Below are positions 53,621 through 64,000 of a stretch of 64,000 nucleotides of DNA, in pieces (position 1 is the first letter of the stretch; every line of letters begins with the position of its first letter). The notes below the pieces were generated by a model. That model worked only from the letters and a program-made list of their open reading frames with translations, ran no database searches and was not told the origin of the DNA. The DNA comes from Areca catechu (lineage: Eukaryota > Streptophyta > Magnoliopsida > Arecales > Arecaceae): contig CM038052.1 of assembly GCA_021397845.1 (NCBI GenBank), positions 47,886,949 through 47,950,948 of the forward strand, written 5' to 3'. The translations under genes were made by a program, and so were the position numbers.

Positions 53621-56600
53621 GAATCTGACTACTTAGGGGTTGTGAGATGCATCCTGTCCCAGACTAAAGTTCAGGAAGATTGGCGTAGGACTAACATCCT
53701 ACAGACTTTCCTTAAACTAGGGGATAAGGTTTGTAAAATCATCATAGATAGTGGGAGCTGTGTGAATGCCATTTCTACTAGCACTGTCAAAATATTAGGC
53801 TTAACCCCAGTCCCCCACCCCAACCCCTATAAGGTTTCTTGGGTAGACTCTACTTCTATACCCATCCAGTCTAGATGTCAGGTCCAAATCCAAATGCAAT
53901 CCTATCAAGAGAAGATTTGGTGTGATGTCTTGCCCATGGGGGTGAGCAGTATAATTCTTGGAAGACCCTGGTTGTATGATCATGATGCCACCCTCTTAGG
54001 AAAATCCAACACCTGTGTCTTTAGTTTCAATGGGAAGAAAATCACAATCCATTCAGTCCCTCCTAAGGACAAGGTAGCTAAAGGAACCAGTAAGGTTAGG
54101 GAAATGAAGACTGGAGTGAACCTGATTAGTGCCAAGGATCTAGAACAAGAAATTCATAGTGGTTCACCCATTTGGATGTTGACTGCTAAGGAACTTAGGA
54201 CTCCTACACCCTCAGAGCCTCCTCAGGAAGTTAAGCCTTTATTAGAAAAATTTGAGGATGTTTTTCCCGAGGATCTGCCAGACCACCTTCCACCTCTTAG
54301 GGATATTCAGCATTCCATAGATTTAGTCCCAGGAGCTACTTTACCTAACTTGCCCCATTATAGGATGAATCCATTGGAGCATAAAGAACTGCAAAAGCAG
54401 GTTGGCGAATTGTTGAGGAAGGGGTTCATTAGAGAGAGTCTTAGCCCTTGTGTAGTCCCTACACTTCTAACCCCGAAGAAGGATGGCACGTGGAGGATGT
54501 GTGTTGACAGTCGTGCCATCAATAAAATCACAATCAAGTATAGGTTCCCCATCCCTAGACTAGATGACATGCTTGATATGATGGCCGGTGCCATGGTTTT
54601 TTCTAAAATTGATCTCAAGAGCGGCTATCATCAGGTTAGGATTAGACCAGGGGATGAGTGGAAAACAGCCTTCAAAACTAAGGATGGTCTCTTTGAATGG
54701 GTTGTTATGCCTTTTGGGTTGTCCAATGCCCCTAGTACGTTCATGAGGATTATGACCCAAGTACTTAGAGCTTTCATAGGGAAGTTTGTAGTGGTCTATT
54801 TTGATGATATCCTGATCTATAGTAAGACCCCTGCAGATCACCTAGGCCACCTTAGACAAGTCTGTCAAGTTTTGAGGAATGATAGTCTCTACGGTAATCT
54901 CAAAAAGTGTGAATTTATGACCAGTAGGATTATCTTCCTTGGATTGGTTGTAACCCCTGACGGCGTGGCTGCCGATCCTGAAAAGATTAGGTCCATAGTA
55001 GAATGGCTAGAGCCGACCAGTGTGCATGAAGTCAGAAGTTTCCATGGCTTGGCTACCTTCTATAGGCGATTCATCAAGGGGTTTAGTACCGTAGTTGCTC
55101 CTATCACAGACTGCATCAGGAAGGGAGAATTTCAGTGGACCAAAGCAGCCCATAAAGCCTTCCTAGATCTTAAGGATATATAGGATGACCCAGGCACCCA
55201 TTTTGAGACTACCGGACTTTTTAAAGGTATTTGAGGTTGCCTGTGATGCTTCAGGAGTAGGTATAGGTGGAGTCCTAAGCCAAGAGAACCATCCCGTAGC
55301 ATTCTTCAGTGAAAAACTTAATGATGCTAAGCTTAGGTATTCTACCTATGATAAGGAATTTTATGCGGTAGTGCAAGCTTTGCATTACTGGAGACATTAT
55401 TTACTACCGCAAGAATTTGTGCTATTTTCGGACCATGAGGCTCTTAGATTCTTGAATTCTCAGAAGAAGCTTAACCCTAGGCATGCTAAGTGGGTAGAGT
55501 ATATCCAGTCCTATACTTTTGTTTTGAAGCATAAGGCTGGGTCTGAAAATAAGGTAGCTGATGCCCTTAGTCGTCGATCTTTGTTGTTGAATTCTGTTAG
55601 GGCTGAAGTCATAGGGTTTGAGCAAATCAAAGAAGAATATGGGTCGTGTCCGGATTTCAAGACTGTATACTAGGATCTAACTCAAGGACCATCTAGTGAA
55701 CATAAGGATTATTCCCTTTTAGATGGCTTTCTGTTCTTTAAGAATAGGCTTTGCATCCCTAGAACCTCTCTTAGGGAATTCTTGATTTGGGAAACTCATG
55801 CTGGAGGTTTAGCTGGCCATTTCGGAAAAGATAAGACCACCCTGGCTATTGAAGACCATTTTTTCTGGCCCAGCTTAAAAAGAGATGTAGCACACATTGT
55901 GGCTAGGTGTCGAACCTGCGCTGTTGCCAAACAGCGAAAACAGAACACCGGCCTTTATACCCCACTCCCTGTCCCAGATCGTCCTTGGCAAGATGTGAGC
56001 ATGGACTTTGTGTTAGGTTTGCCTAAGATCCAGAGGAGGCATGACTCTATCTGTGTTGTAGTAGACCGATTTTCCAAGATGGCCCATTTCTTGCCTTGTT
56101 CCCAAACATTTGATGCGTCTAAGGTAGCCACCCTGTTCTTTAATGAGATAGTTCGACTCCATGGCCTACCCAAGACCATTGTTTCAGATAGGGATGTTCG
56201 GTTCACCAGCTATTTCTGGAAAATCCTTTGGCATAAGTTAGGGACGAAACTTAAGTTTTCAACTGCCTATCATCCCCAGACTGACGGCCAAACCGAAGTA
56301 GTGAACCGTAGTTTAGGCAATCTGCTAAGGTGTCTTGTTGGTGAAAACATTAGGAACTGGGATTTGTACTTACCTAGAGCTGAATTTGCATATAATGACT
56401 CGGTCAATAGGTCTACGGGTAAGAGTCCATTTGAAATTGTGCATGGTTACAAACCCCACACACCTCTTGACCTAGCTCCTTTACCAGTCCACACACGGGT
56501 CTCCGAGTCTGCCGAAGTTTTTGCACAGCATATAAAAGACTTGCATAAAGAAATTCAAGCCAAAATAAATTTAAGTAATGAAACTTATAAGAAATTGGCT

Positions 56601-57182
56601 GACTCTCAAAGGCGAGTCAAAACTTTTGACGAAGGAGACTATGTAATGATTAGGTTAAGGCCTGAACGGTTTCCTCCTGGAACCGTTAGAAAGTTACATG
56701 CTAGGGGAGCTAGACCATTTAGAGTGGTAAAGAGAGTAGGATCCAATGCCTATGTGCTCGAGTTGCCTCCAGAACTAGGCATTAGCTCCACTTTCAACAT
56801 TACAGACCTAGTAGAGTATAGGGAGCCAGCTGTGATTCCCAGTGAGGCTTTTGAACCTAATCCTGCTCTTGAGAGTGAACCTGACCCTGTGTGTCCACCA
56901 ACAAATTGGCCTGTGAGGAAAGAGCAGATTGAAAAGATCCTGGATGATCAGGTTATCTCTACTCGTAATCGAGGATACCAAAGATACCTGGTCCGCTGGC
57001 TAGGAAGGCCAGATTCTGATGACTCTTGGATCTCCCAAGAAGAATTACAAGAGCTGGACCCAGACCTCTTGGAGAGATACCAGAGCCAACTTGATCCATA
57101 CTCGACAGGGTCGAGTTCCTCCCACCCTGGGAGAATTGGTGCGGGCACCAGACTCAGAAGAAGACTTCAGAGCTCCATCTAG
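53621..57182 (+). pseudogene. T2 pol (protease to chromodomain, two disabling changes)
   Basis: Open from protease (IIIDSGSCVNAIS) through reverse transcriptase (VYFDDILIYS near 54,795) to a frame break with TAG at 55,181, just before RNase H. RNase H follows (VACDASGVGIGGVLSQ; YSTYDKEFYAVVQAL) to a TAG at 55,671. After it the same frame carries integrase (HAGGLAGHF, CRTC, SMDFVLG, VSDRDVRF, TDGQTEVVN) and chromodomain (GYQRYLVRWLGRPDSDDSW), ending within the LTR at 57,180. Catalytic motifs remain recognisable. Confidence 0.9.
57100..57136 (+). promoter_or_regulatory. T2 palindrome and polypurine tract
   Basis: ACTCGAC-AGG-GTCGAGT (57,100-57,116), then TCCTCCCACC and CTGGGAGAAT before the LTR at 57,137. 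Coding for the pol tail, as in T1. Confidence 0.75.
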
Positions 57183-58730
57183 ATCTCTGATTAACCTTGC
57201 CCGAAGAATTAGGGTTTTTGGTTTGTAATAAGAGTTGACTAGATCAACTCAATTTAGCTTGAGTCTACATTACCTGCATTTTATTTTGTTGAGTCATGTT
57301 GACTCAGTAGTGGACTAGGGTTTCAACCTGGGATGTTACATTTTCTCCCAAGACCAAGCAAGTGGACACCACACTCCCAGCCACACTCCCAGTCCAAGGG
57401 GCGCCATATCTACATCCAGCAGCCTTTGGTCCCCACTCCACAGATAGCAACTTCCTTCTCTCATGCGCCAGATAAAGAGAAGTCCACCAAGAGACCACAA
57501 ATCAAGGGGGCGGCCAAGACTTTCCCAAGAAATCCAAAGCAAAGATGGGAAGAAATTCTCTTGGAAGAGAACTTCAAGGGGGCGCCCACTACCTGCCAAA
57601 AACATCCAAAACAAAGATGGGAAGGACCTTGACTTAGGGAGGAAGAAAAGGAGGAGTCCAAAAGAGTTGATCCAGGGAAGGAAAAAAATTTTTCTTGAAG
57701 ATCCAAGCAAGGAGGCGCCATCTACCTGCCTTTTATAACCCAAATCCAATTTTTTTGGTACCTTGGCCGACCATATGTGAATGATTTGCCCTAATTTGTA
57801 GATCCCCTCCTTTAGTCCCACATGGGAAGATGTGAAACCCTCCTCCCTTGTAAAGCCTTATAAATTAAACCCCTCTTGTAAGTTTAAATGAATCAGATGA
57901 ATGAAAGAAATTTTTTTATGAGCAAACTCGTGTTTTCTCTTTTTCGCACTTGCTTCCAGGTGTTGAGCTCCGTGAGGGAGTAGATCCGGGTTCCCCTGGA
58001 ACCTTGAGGAGGTGAGAGATCTCCAAAACCCCAAACCCTAGGTTAGCCACTCCACTCCCAAACCCTAGCCGCCATCACCCTTCTCTTTCCACCAAGCCCT
58101 AGTCTATTCCCCTTCTCACGGCCACCCTCTCCAAGTCCAGGCCGGCCACCAGCATCCAGCTCCAGTCCAGATACTTCAGATCTACAGCAGTTCTAAGAGG
58201 AAGTCAGATCGACCTCCAGGAGAATCCTGATTTCAGCAACTTCAGCTTTCAAGTTCTTCAACCTGGTAAATCTTTTCTTGAGTATCTGAATTCCATCACT
58301 TGTTCCTCTTCTTTCCCAGGTCTTGAGTCCAGGAGAAGCCGACCAAACCACAAGACCAGTATTGGAGGATCCATTACGAAGATAGCCGACTCCAAGGATC
58401 CCATAATCTACTCGAGAGAGTTCTTCCACCAGAATCCTGAGAAGATCACTGTCTGGTTAGTAAACCGTCTCTCCTCTCTATTTCTGTTCTGTTGAAAGTT
58501 CAGAGCGAAACCCTAGGTCTGGGAGTTTCTCAACCCCCAGCGATCCGTTACTTCTGAACTACTCTGATAATTTAGTTTCTTCTAAACTGTACTTTCAATC
58601 CTTACCTAGTTTCCTTCAACTTAGTTTAGCTTTACTTTGAGTCAAAGCCAATTTCTGAAAATATATATATATAAAGAATTAATCTTAATTTTACTTTTGC
58701 ATACGCTTCTTTGTTCTTTGTTCTGCATCA
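57137..58730 (+). mobile_element. T2 3' LTR
   Basis: 1594 bp, TGGTGCGGGC to CTGCATCA, with the pol tail codons GAGTRLRRRLQSSI at its start. Confidence 0.9.
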
Positions 58731-58735
58731 GAGAA

Positions 58736-59042
58736 GGTGTCACATGCTGCCTTGGGGAGGATGTACATAAAAGGAGGAGCCACAAGTATTCCATAAAAGG
58801 ATGGTCAACATAAAGAAATAAAATCTCATGAAAGAGGAAAGGAGAGTGGACACCCAAGTGCTGTTTGATTTGCCTGATACTCCCTTCCATCTTCTTCTGG
58901 GCGATTCCTAATTTCTGTACGGGATGTTGATCTGTTGCCTTTTATGCTTGAATGAATATATGAAAATCTTGGGATGCCTAATAAGATAGATGATGCATGC
59001 TGGGACTCCACGTGGCAGTTGATGGCTTTCAGGTCCCCATCA
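58736..59042 (-). mobile_element. N2 3' LTR, proximal part
   Basis: Continues the LTR after T2; matches 60,773-61,077 (GGTGTCACATGCTGCCTTGG to GGTCCCCATCA). Confidence 0.9.
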
Positions 59043-59078
59043 TTCCCCTAGAGTAGGGCGAACTCGACTTCGTCGAGT
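59043..59078 (-). promoter_or_regulatory. N2 palindrome and polypurine tract
   Basis: Minus strand: ACTCGAC-GAA-GTCGAGT (59,078-59,062), then TCGCCCTAC and TCTAGGGGAA next to the LTR. Same layout as in N1, N3 and the Tekay elements. Confidence 0.75.
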
Positions 59079-59177
59079 CAGGTTCAACGAGGGATGGAAC
59101 CGAAACTAAGCAAATCAAAGCAAGAGGCTAGTTTTTTTTTTCACCTTTTTTTTCCTCTAAATTTTTTTATTGGTTGC

Positions 59178-59275
59178 TTTGAGATCTGTGCAGCTTTGCA
59201 ATCCGTGCAGCTATGAAAGGCGTGTAGCTTTGAGATCTGTGCTACTCTAAGAAGCGTACAGCATAGAAATCGACA
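59178..59275 (-). repeat. 17-nt motif array in N2
   Basis: On the minus strand TGCACGGATTGCAAAGC and TGCACAGATCTCAAAGC adjoin at 17-nt spacing, preceded by two further degenerate units (AGCACAGATCTCAAAGC). The array lies between the captured DNA and the palindrome. Confidence 0.85.
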
Positions 59276-59985
59276 ATGGGGGGAGAATATGCATTCACGT
59301 TTATGCTAGCCTTGGTGCCTTCATGTTCATGTCGTGTTGGAACAGGGTCCTCATGGAGGGAACCCGACGAGGCTTCGCCGGCGATCTCCAAGGAGCCGGT
59401 GCCTGGGGGTGAAGACGGTGGTCGGCGATGTCGCTGGGGTGGAAGGCGACGGCATGACCAGGAGGTAGAGAACGATCGTGGACCTCTCCGATCGAGGACC
59501 TCAGCAACTAATGATGGCACGCTCAGCCTGGGCAATCGTTCGAAGGAGTCCGATGTCGTCGACGGTCGCAAGAGGCACGGGAAATCTCCGGCGAGCTTCT
59601 CCGGAGACTGGCAGGCGGTGGCATGTAGAGATGGGGCACTGCTCTATTTCAACGGTTGATAATATCCATGAGAGAAGCTAGGCGGAACCGTCTCGGGTGT
59701 TGCGGGTTTGGACGACTTCTCCCTGGTGGTCAGCGGCCTAGGAGATGGAGTTGGTGGGGCAGAGGATGCCGGTGGTGGTGGAGGAGCGGATTCGGTGATC
59801 TCCTTAGGAAGGGCCTCCCAGAGAAGGGAGTCGCAGCAGGAGGGGTCCCCGTGGAGGATGACCTCCTCAGAGGTGTCGAGGCAGGCCTTGGCCTCAGAGG
59901 GCTCAGCATCGCCAATGCCGCTGGTGGAGCCAGAGGGGCAGTCATCGGTGGCGGGCAGGAAGATGTCTTCATTCATGACAGAGAG
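59276..59985 (-). pseudogene. N2 captured GC-rich DNA fused to the RPL4 piece
   Basis: The minus-strand frame continues without a break from the RPL4 fragment: MNEDIFLPATDDCPSGSTSG, GDAEPSEAKACLDTSEEV, then a Pro-rich run, to a stop at 59,644. A further open frame (59,571-59,242) is Ser/Pro/Arg-rich. The source genes are not recognised. Composition fits monocot exons. The result is a chimeric frame of about 170 codons; whether it is translated cannot be told. Confidence 0.5.
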
Positions 59986-60190
59986 GCGGTTGCTAATCTT
60001 GCCCTTACCGAAACGGATTTGGTGGGAGTCCTTGGCCTTCTCAGCATCCGAGTAGTCGCTGATCTCCTTCAGGATCTTGATGGCGAAGGAGGTCTTCTCG
60101 ATGGCCTCAGCAAAATCGAAGAAGATGAGGGGATGCTCGGGGTTGGACTTGGCACGGTGGCCTCAGGACATCACAAGGGAGGGAACGGCG
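59986..60190 (-). pseudogene. RPL4: Captured ribosomal protein L4 fragment
   Basis: Minus-strand translation AVPSLVMS-stop-GHRAKSNPEHPL, then AEAIEKTSFAIKILKEISDY and SDAEKAKDSHQIRFGKGKIS, follows the cytosolic ribosomal protein L4 pattern (AVPALVMARGHR; AE-IEKTS-AI--LK-I-AY-DAEKAKDSH-IR-GKGKMRNR). About 68 of the roughly 400 residues are kept, with one TGA replacing Arg. It is in sense with N2. No intron is visible in the piece. It is a captured pseudogene, not a host gene. Confidence 0.85.
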
Positions 60191-60300
60191 AAGGCTCCCT
60201 GGCTGGAGCAAGACAGGGGAGAGAGAACGGTGGGGCTGGGGGGATCTAGATGGGAGAAAGGATGCAAAGCCGGGAGGAAGAAGAAAATCCTAATCCTTTA
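60191..60300 (-). other. N2 internal start
   Basis: Short GC-rich stretch between the primer site and the RPL4 piece; no feature recognised. Confidence 0.5.
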
Positions 60301-60312
60301 GGTCTGATACCA
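60301..60312 (-). promoter_or_regulatory. N2 primer-binding site
   Basis: TGGTATCAGACC on the minus strand, one change from the initiator tRNA-Met site, two bases from the LTR. Confidence 0.8.
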
Positions 60313-60314
60313 AA

Positions 60315-61077
60315 TGATGTGGGACAGATCGAGGGGTGGATCGCTGGCAAGCTTAGAAGTCACCAGAGATTAGGATTTGCAGGGAAGAAGAGAGAAGAGG
60401 GCTAAGGGTTCAAAAAGATAATTGGGGTTCACACAGATTCCCTGGGGAGGACAAGCACACAGCAAAGGGCTCACACAGATGCCCAAATCAGGGATCACGC
60501 AGAAACCCTGGGAAGAAGGGGAAGGGATCACACAGATACCCTGGGCTCACACAGATATCTAAATCAGGGATCACACAGAAACCCTGGGATCACACAGATC
60601 TTTCACACAGAACAGGGATCACACAGAAATCCTGGGATCACACAGATCCTTCACACATAACTCAAGAAATTTTTTTTTATTCATCCATGGTTATTTTCAT
60701 ACATAAAAGGGGGTCCTTATATAGTTGACCCTGGCCCTTGGATTACATGGAATGAAAAGCAAAGAGAGAAGGTGTCACATGCTGCCTTGGGGAGGATATG
60801 CATAAAAGGAGGCGCCACAAGTATTCCATAAAAGGATGGTCAACATAAAGAAATAAAATCTAATGAAAGAGGGAAGGAGAGTGGACACCCAAGTGCTGGT
60901 TGATTTGCCTGATACTCCCTTCCATCTTCTTCTCGGCGGTTCTTAATTTCCGTACGGGATGTTGATCTGCTGCTTTTTATGCTTGAATGGATATATGAAA
61001 ATCCTGGGATGCCTAATAGGATGGATGATGCATGTTGGGACTCCACGTGGCAGTTGATGGCTTTCAGGTCCCCATCA
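60315..61077 (-). mobile_element. N2 5' LTR
   Basis: 763 bp, plus-strand TGATGTGGGACAG to GGTCCCCATCA. It is 67 bp longer than the 3' LTR because of extra GGGATCACACAGAAACCC-type units at about 60,425-60,660. Confidence 0.9.
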
Positions 61078-61119
61078 GTTTGTCTCTAGAATACGGACTA
61101 AAGGATTTGAAGCAGACAT
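61078..61119 (-). pseudogene. C1 gag start (first 14 codons)
   Basis: ATG at 61,119; MSASNPLVRILETN, then the N2 insertion. This start is typical of plant copia gag (MS-S-LV-ILE-N-L-G-NF-DW), and the frame continues at 49,530. Confidence 0.85.
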
Positions 61120-62687
61120 GGTTAACTGCAAGAGTAGAAGATTCGAATTAGATGATTTACACTTAATTATTAAAATTATTCTAGGGTCTTTAAGAAATAA
61201 TTTTAGAACTCTCACTATTTTCTCGGATCTCTTACACTCTCCGTGGAGATGCAGAAACCTGCGACTCTTAGTTTCTAGTGGGTACTACAGTCCCATCAAT
61301 GTGCGGCACCTCACCATGCCCGGTTATTGGTAACATGCTATACCAATAAGTGGCCAACTCTTGTCCAATGTATCTAATATAAGTTATAGCAACTTGGTCT
61401 CTAAATCATGGAACCTCAACGTGCCCGTTTATTGGTCCAATCATTAGTTAAGTCAGACCCACCATTCCTGCTAGACAAAACCATCATTGAGTCCCTCAAC
61501 GTGCCTATTTATTAGGCTCAACCCCATCAGTGCCTAGCAACATCTCATGCCTAATAAGATGTTTATGTCTTCTTGATGCAACTAGACCACTGTAACCAGC
61601 CAAGAATAATCAACACCAATAGGACACCCGCGCACCTACAATGGTAGAAGACCTAAGACTTAATATTTATGGGGAGCTTAGGTTCAGGTCTCTTCTAAAT
61701 TGATCAGTCAAATCATGTCTAATCAATTACATTTAGTTAGCACAATTTCATGTCTGACTAATTACGTTAGGTCAGCACAATCTCATGTCTGACTTAAAAT
61801 AACCAGCATGGGTGAACTTAAATCAAAAGTGACCCCATTAGAAACTTATTCAACCAAATTGGCCAGGTCAGTTTGATACATGGGAGGGTTCTGCCATATA
61901 CCCTCTTTCTGCCAAACTAGTTGGTTGAGAAAGAGTTAGCCCCAATTAAAAATCATGATCAAAACCTTCCTTAGATACCAATTGATTGATAAGATTCAAT
62001 TAGGTTAATCTAATGATCTGGGCTCATCACTGAGCCAAATTAGGTCTTAACTTATAAATTCACAATCAAATGAATTGATCCGACCATACATCATCTAAAA
62101 ATAATTTTAAGGTGACTAGACCTAATTTGTTTAACCCAAACCCTCATGCACCTATTTAATTTTCTAATCAAATCAATTTTAAAATATGTTCAAATGCATG
62201 ACTTTAATGGCTTATGATCATGAATCAAATTTAAGATCTAAACCTAATTTGGTGTATCACATACATCAACATGTTAGATCATATAATTAAACTATATCTA
62301 ATGTAATTAAATAGATCCAAAACATGCTTAAAAATACATCACATATGTAATCATAAATTGATTAAAACCCTTTCGAAAACCCTTTTTCAAAAATAGGTAT
62401 ACATCAAAGTAGGACAACCTTTGCACTATAGGGGGTAAATCCTATAGCAGGACAACCTTATGTCACTTTGTGCAACCTTTGATCAATTAAATTTTAGATT
62501 ATAATATTTAATTTCAGATCTGAAAAATATGATTTTAATTTTAAAAATAATTTTTAAAACATAACAATTCTATGCTAGAACAATCTCATATTCAGTATAG
62601 ATTTGATACAATCATAATCTATCTATCTGATCTAAATATTTTTCAGATCTGATTCTCATCCATGCATGTTAAAGAAAGGAGAACCGT
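61120..62687 (-). other. C1 untranslated leader
   Basis: 1.57 kb, AT-rich, without gene or further insertion that I can see. Repeated GCCCGGTTATTGGT/GCCCGTTTATTGGT phrases lie around 61,318-61,435 (plus strand). Confidence 0.65.
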
Positions 62688-62700
62688 GGCTCTGATACCA
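62688..62700 (-). promoter_or_regulatory. C1 primer-binding site
   Basis: TGGTATCAGAGCC on the minus strand, four bases from the LTR end at 62,705. Confidence 0.9.
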
Positions 62701-62704
62701 CTAT

Positions 62705-64000
62705 TGGAGTTCTCCAAGGAATAGTATATTATAATAAATCAGGCATCAACAACCTGATGCAGCGAAGTAAATATAAAAACTATTTTATATCTAAACATAC
62801 AATTTATAAATAAATCTAATTTATTCATCATAAATTTCTAACATGCTGTAATATATGAGAAAAATATTATGTCTAAAAATAAAATTATTTTAAGCATAAA
62901 ATACTTACCTAGTTCGCTATCCTGGCCTGCTCTGAAAATGTGCCAATTCGCTTTTGAAACCGAGATTCCACCAGAGCTGCGCAATCGCCCGACCTCTGCT
63001 GGTATCCACACAAAGCTCACATAACCGAGTTATAGAGAGCACTGGATTGCTAAATCCTTGCAGCCCTCTCCTCTTTCAGCAAATCAATTGCTTTAAAAAT
63101 CATGCTGATCCAAATCTGGACCAGCTTTTCTTGAACTAGCTTCTATCTTGCAAACTGAGATTTGCAAGATCTAGAACCTCCTTATCTTTTCTTACTCTTG
63201 TAGAATACATCTCTAGATCTCACACAAGGAAGAAGGAAACAAATAAAAGAGAGAGGAGAACTTGGCACCCCAGGAGAGAGACTCTCTGGAGAAGATGCCT
63301 GAGAGGATAATCATGCCAAAAAGGGAGAACCATTTCATGCCAAAAGCAAAAGCCTCTTGGTCGGCCATCCCTCTCCCCTTTTTGTAATTCACTTGTCCTA
63401 CCCCTCCAAGCCATAACACCAGTGTTTAATTTAATCTGGTTAGGATTTAAGAGGAGTAGAAGAGGACTCTTCCTCTCTCATTCATTCTCCATGCCAAAAC
63501 TCTTTGTGCCCATCTTGGATTTCATGCCCACTCCTCTTTGTCGCACAAAGCACTTGGGGCCCACTATGGTATGTGGAGGTAGGGGAGACAAGGAAAGAGA
63601 ATCTCAGTCCAACTAGACTCTAGGTCATGGTCCAAATAAACTAAATTGATAATCAAATCGAAGCCAATTTTAAATCCGATAAATCCATTTCGAAAAGGCT
63701 ATTGACCCAACTCAATTAGGATCAATTAACTAAGTCTAACTTAATTAAATTAAATCTAATTTAATTCAATTAATAATTAATCCATAATTTATTAATTGTA
63801 ACATTTATAATTAGGTCCAAATGTATTAAAATCACCAAATTTAGTAATATTTTGATTTGCTGATTAGTTACTTAAGCTCCTAATGTGTGTGACCCCTCAG
63901 GTCCTATCCTGTCTGGTAATGAGACATGCTATAATCTTTATTATACATCATCGAAACTCCTTTCGATGGACTGAAATAATTTCAGCTCAATCCTAATTAG
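62705..64000 (-). mobile_element. C1 5' LTR, cut by the window edge
   Basis: Aligns closely with 28,956 onward. About 1.3 of an expected 2.2 kb are visible. Minor indels and substitutions separate the two copies. Confidence 0.9.

Larger units (their letters stand above)
49920..58730 (+). mobile_element. T2: full-length but inactivated Tekay-like chromovirus
   Basis: 8811 bp with exact duplication GAGAA at 49,915-49,919 and 58,731-58,735. LTRs are 1615 and 1594 bp and differ at roughly 25 visible positions plus a microsatellite, so it is older than T1. Its gag-pol is interrupted four times. It sits inside an LTR of N2. Confidence 0.95.
49531..61077 (-). mobile_element. N2: LTR element with captured RPL4, inserted in C1 gag and split by T2
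   Basis: Exact duplication GTTTG at 49,526-49,530 and 61,078-61,082. Minus-strand order: 5' LTR 61,077-60,315, primer site 60,312-60,301, captured DNA, palindrome and polypurine tract near 59,043-59,078, 3' LTR 59,042-58,736 plus 49,919-49,531. Without T2 it is about 2.7 kb. No gag-pol. Removing one duplication copy makes C1 gag continuous. Confidence 0.9.
28956..64000 (-). mobile_element. C1: Ty1/copia element with three nested insertions
   Basis: Minus-strand order is 5' LTR (62,705 to beyond the window), primer site 62,700-62,688, leader, gag start 61,119, gag 49,530-48,732, protease-integrase-reverse transcriptase-RNase H 37,319-34,165, polypurine tract 34,170-34,158 and 3' LTR 34,157-28,956. 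Insertions: N3 in the 3' LTR, N1 between gag and protease, N2 after gag codon 14. Reading frames across both coding insertions are continuous once one 5-bp duplication copy is discounted. The lineage could be Angela or Tork-like; not decided. Confidence 0.9.

Noticed and set aside
59986..60190. A host ribosomal protein L4 gene
   Set aside because: Only about 68 residues, a stop in place of Arg, and it lies between the LTRs of N2.

Overview
The window is repeat-dense plant nuclear DNA. I see no intact host gene; nearly every base can be assigned to transposable elements stacked inside one another. The host is a flowering plant: the retrotransposons use the plant initiator-tRNA-Met primer site (TGGTATCAGAGC), and the coding families are plant Ty3/gypsy chromoviruses (Tekay/Del type), a Tat-type gypsy relic, Ty1/copia elements and an hAT transposon. 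GC-rich captured gene pieces (HSP70, ribosomal protein L4) suggest a monocot, perhaps a palm; that is inference.

Names used here. T0-T3 are Tekay-like elements. N1, N2 and N3 are three families of LTR elements without gag-pol. C1 and C2 are copia elements.

Layout. 1-9.1 kb: decayed T0, duplicated LTRs with several primer sites, and T3 in the order pol tail-LTR-PBS-gag. 9.6-14.0 kb: 3' part of a Tat-type element with an antisense Transposase_28-like ORF, nine 184-bp tandem repeats and a probable LTR. 14.6-23.4 kb: an hAT element with 8-bp target duplication ATAATGAC that carries a gene fragment and is filled by N1-type LTR elements, one holding HSP70 pieces. 23.7-28.95 kb: decayed C2. 28,956 to beyond the right edge: C1, minus strand. 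Its 3' LTR is split by N3 (30,862-33,849), its gag/protease junction by N1 (37,320-48,731), and its gag start by N2 (49,531-61,077). N1 in turn is split by T1 (38,741-47,298), and the left LTR of N2 by T2 (49,920-58,730). Target duplications are exact for T1 (ATGAG), T2 (GAGAA), N2 (GTTTG) and the hAT; they have one mismatch for N1, N3 and the hAT-internal composite.

How the parts fit. T1 is full length with one open gag-pol frame and LTRs differing, by eye, at a single base, so it is the best autonomous candidate. N1, N2 and N3 share with the Tekay elements the primer site, similar LTR ends, and a 17-bp palindrome (ACTCGAC-NNN-GTCGAGT) just before the polypurine tract. They also share with one another, but not visibly with Tekay, arrays of a 17-nt motif (about ATCTCRGAGCWGCACNG). 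They carry host gene fragments in place of gag-pol. The most interesting proposal is therefore a gene-capturing family group, possibly mobilised by Tekay proteins and marked by these two cis sequences.
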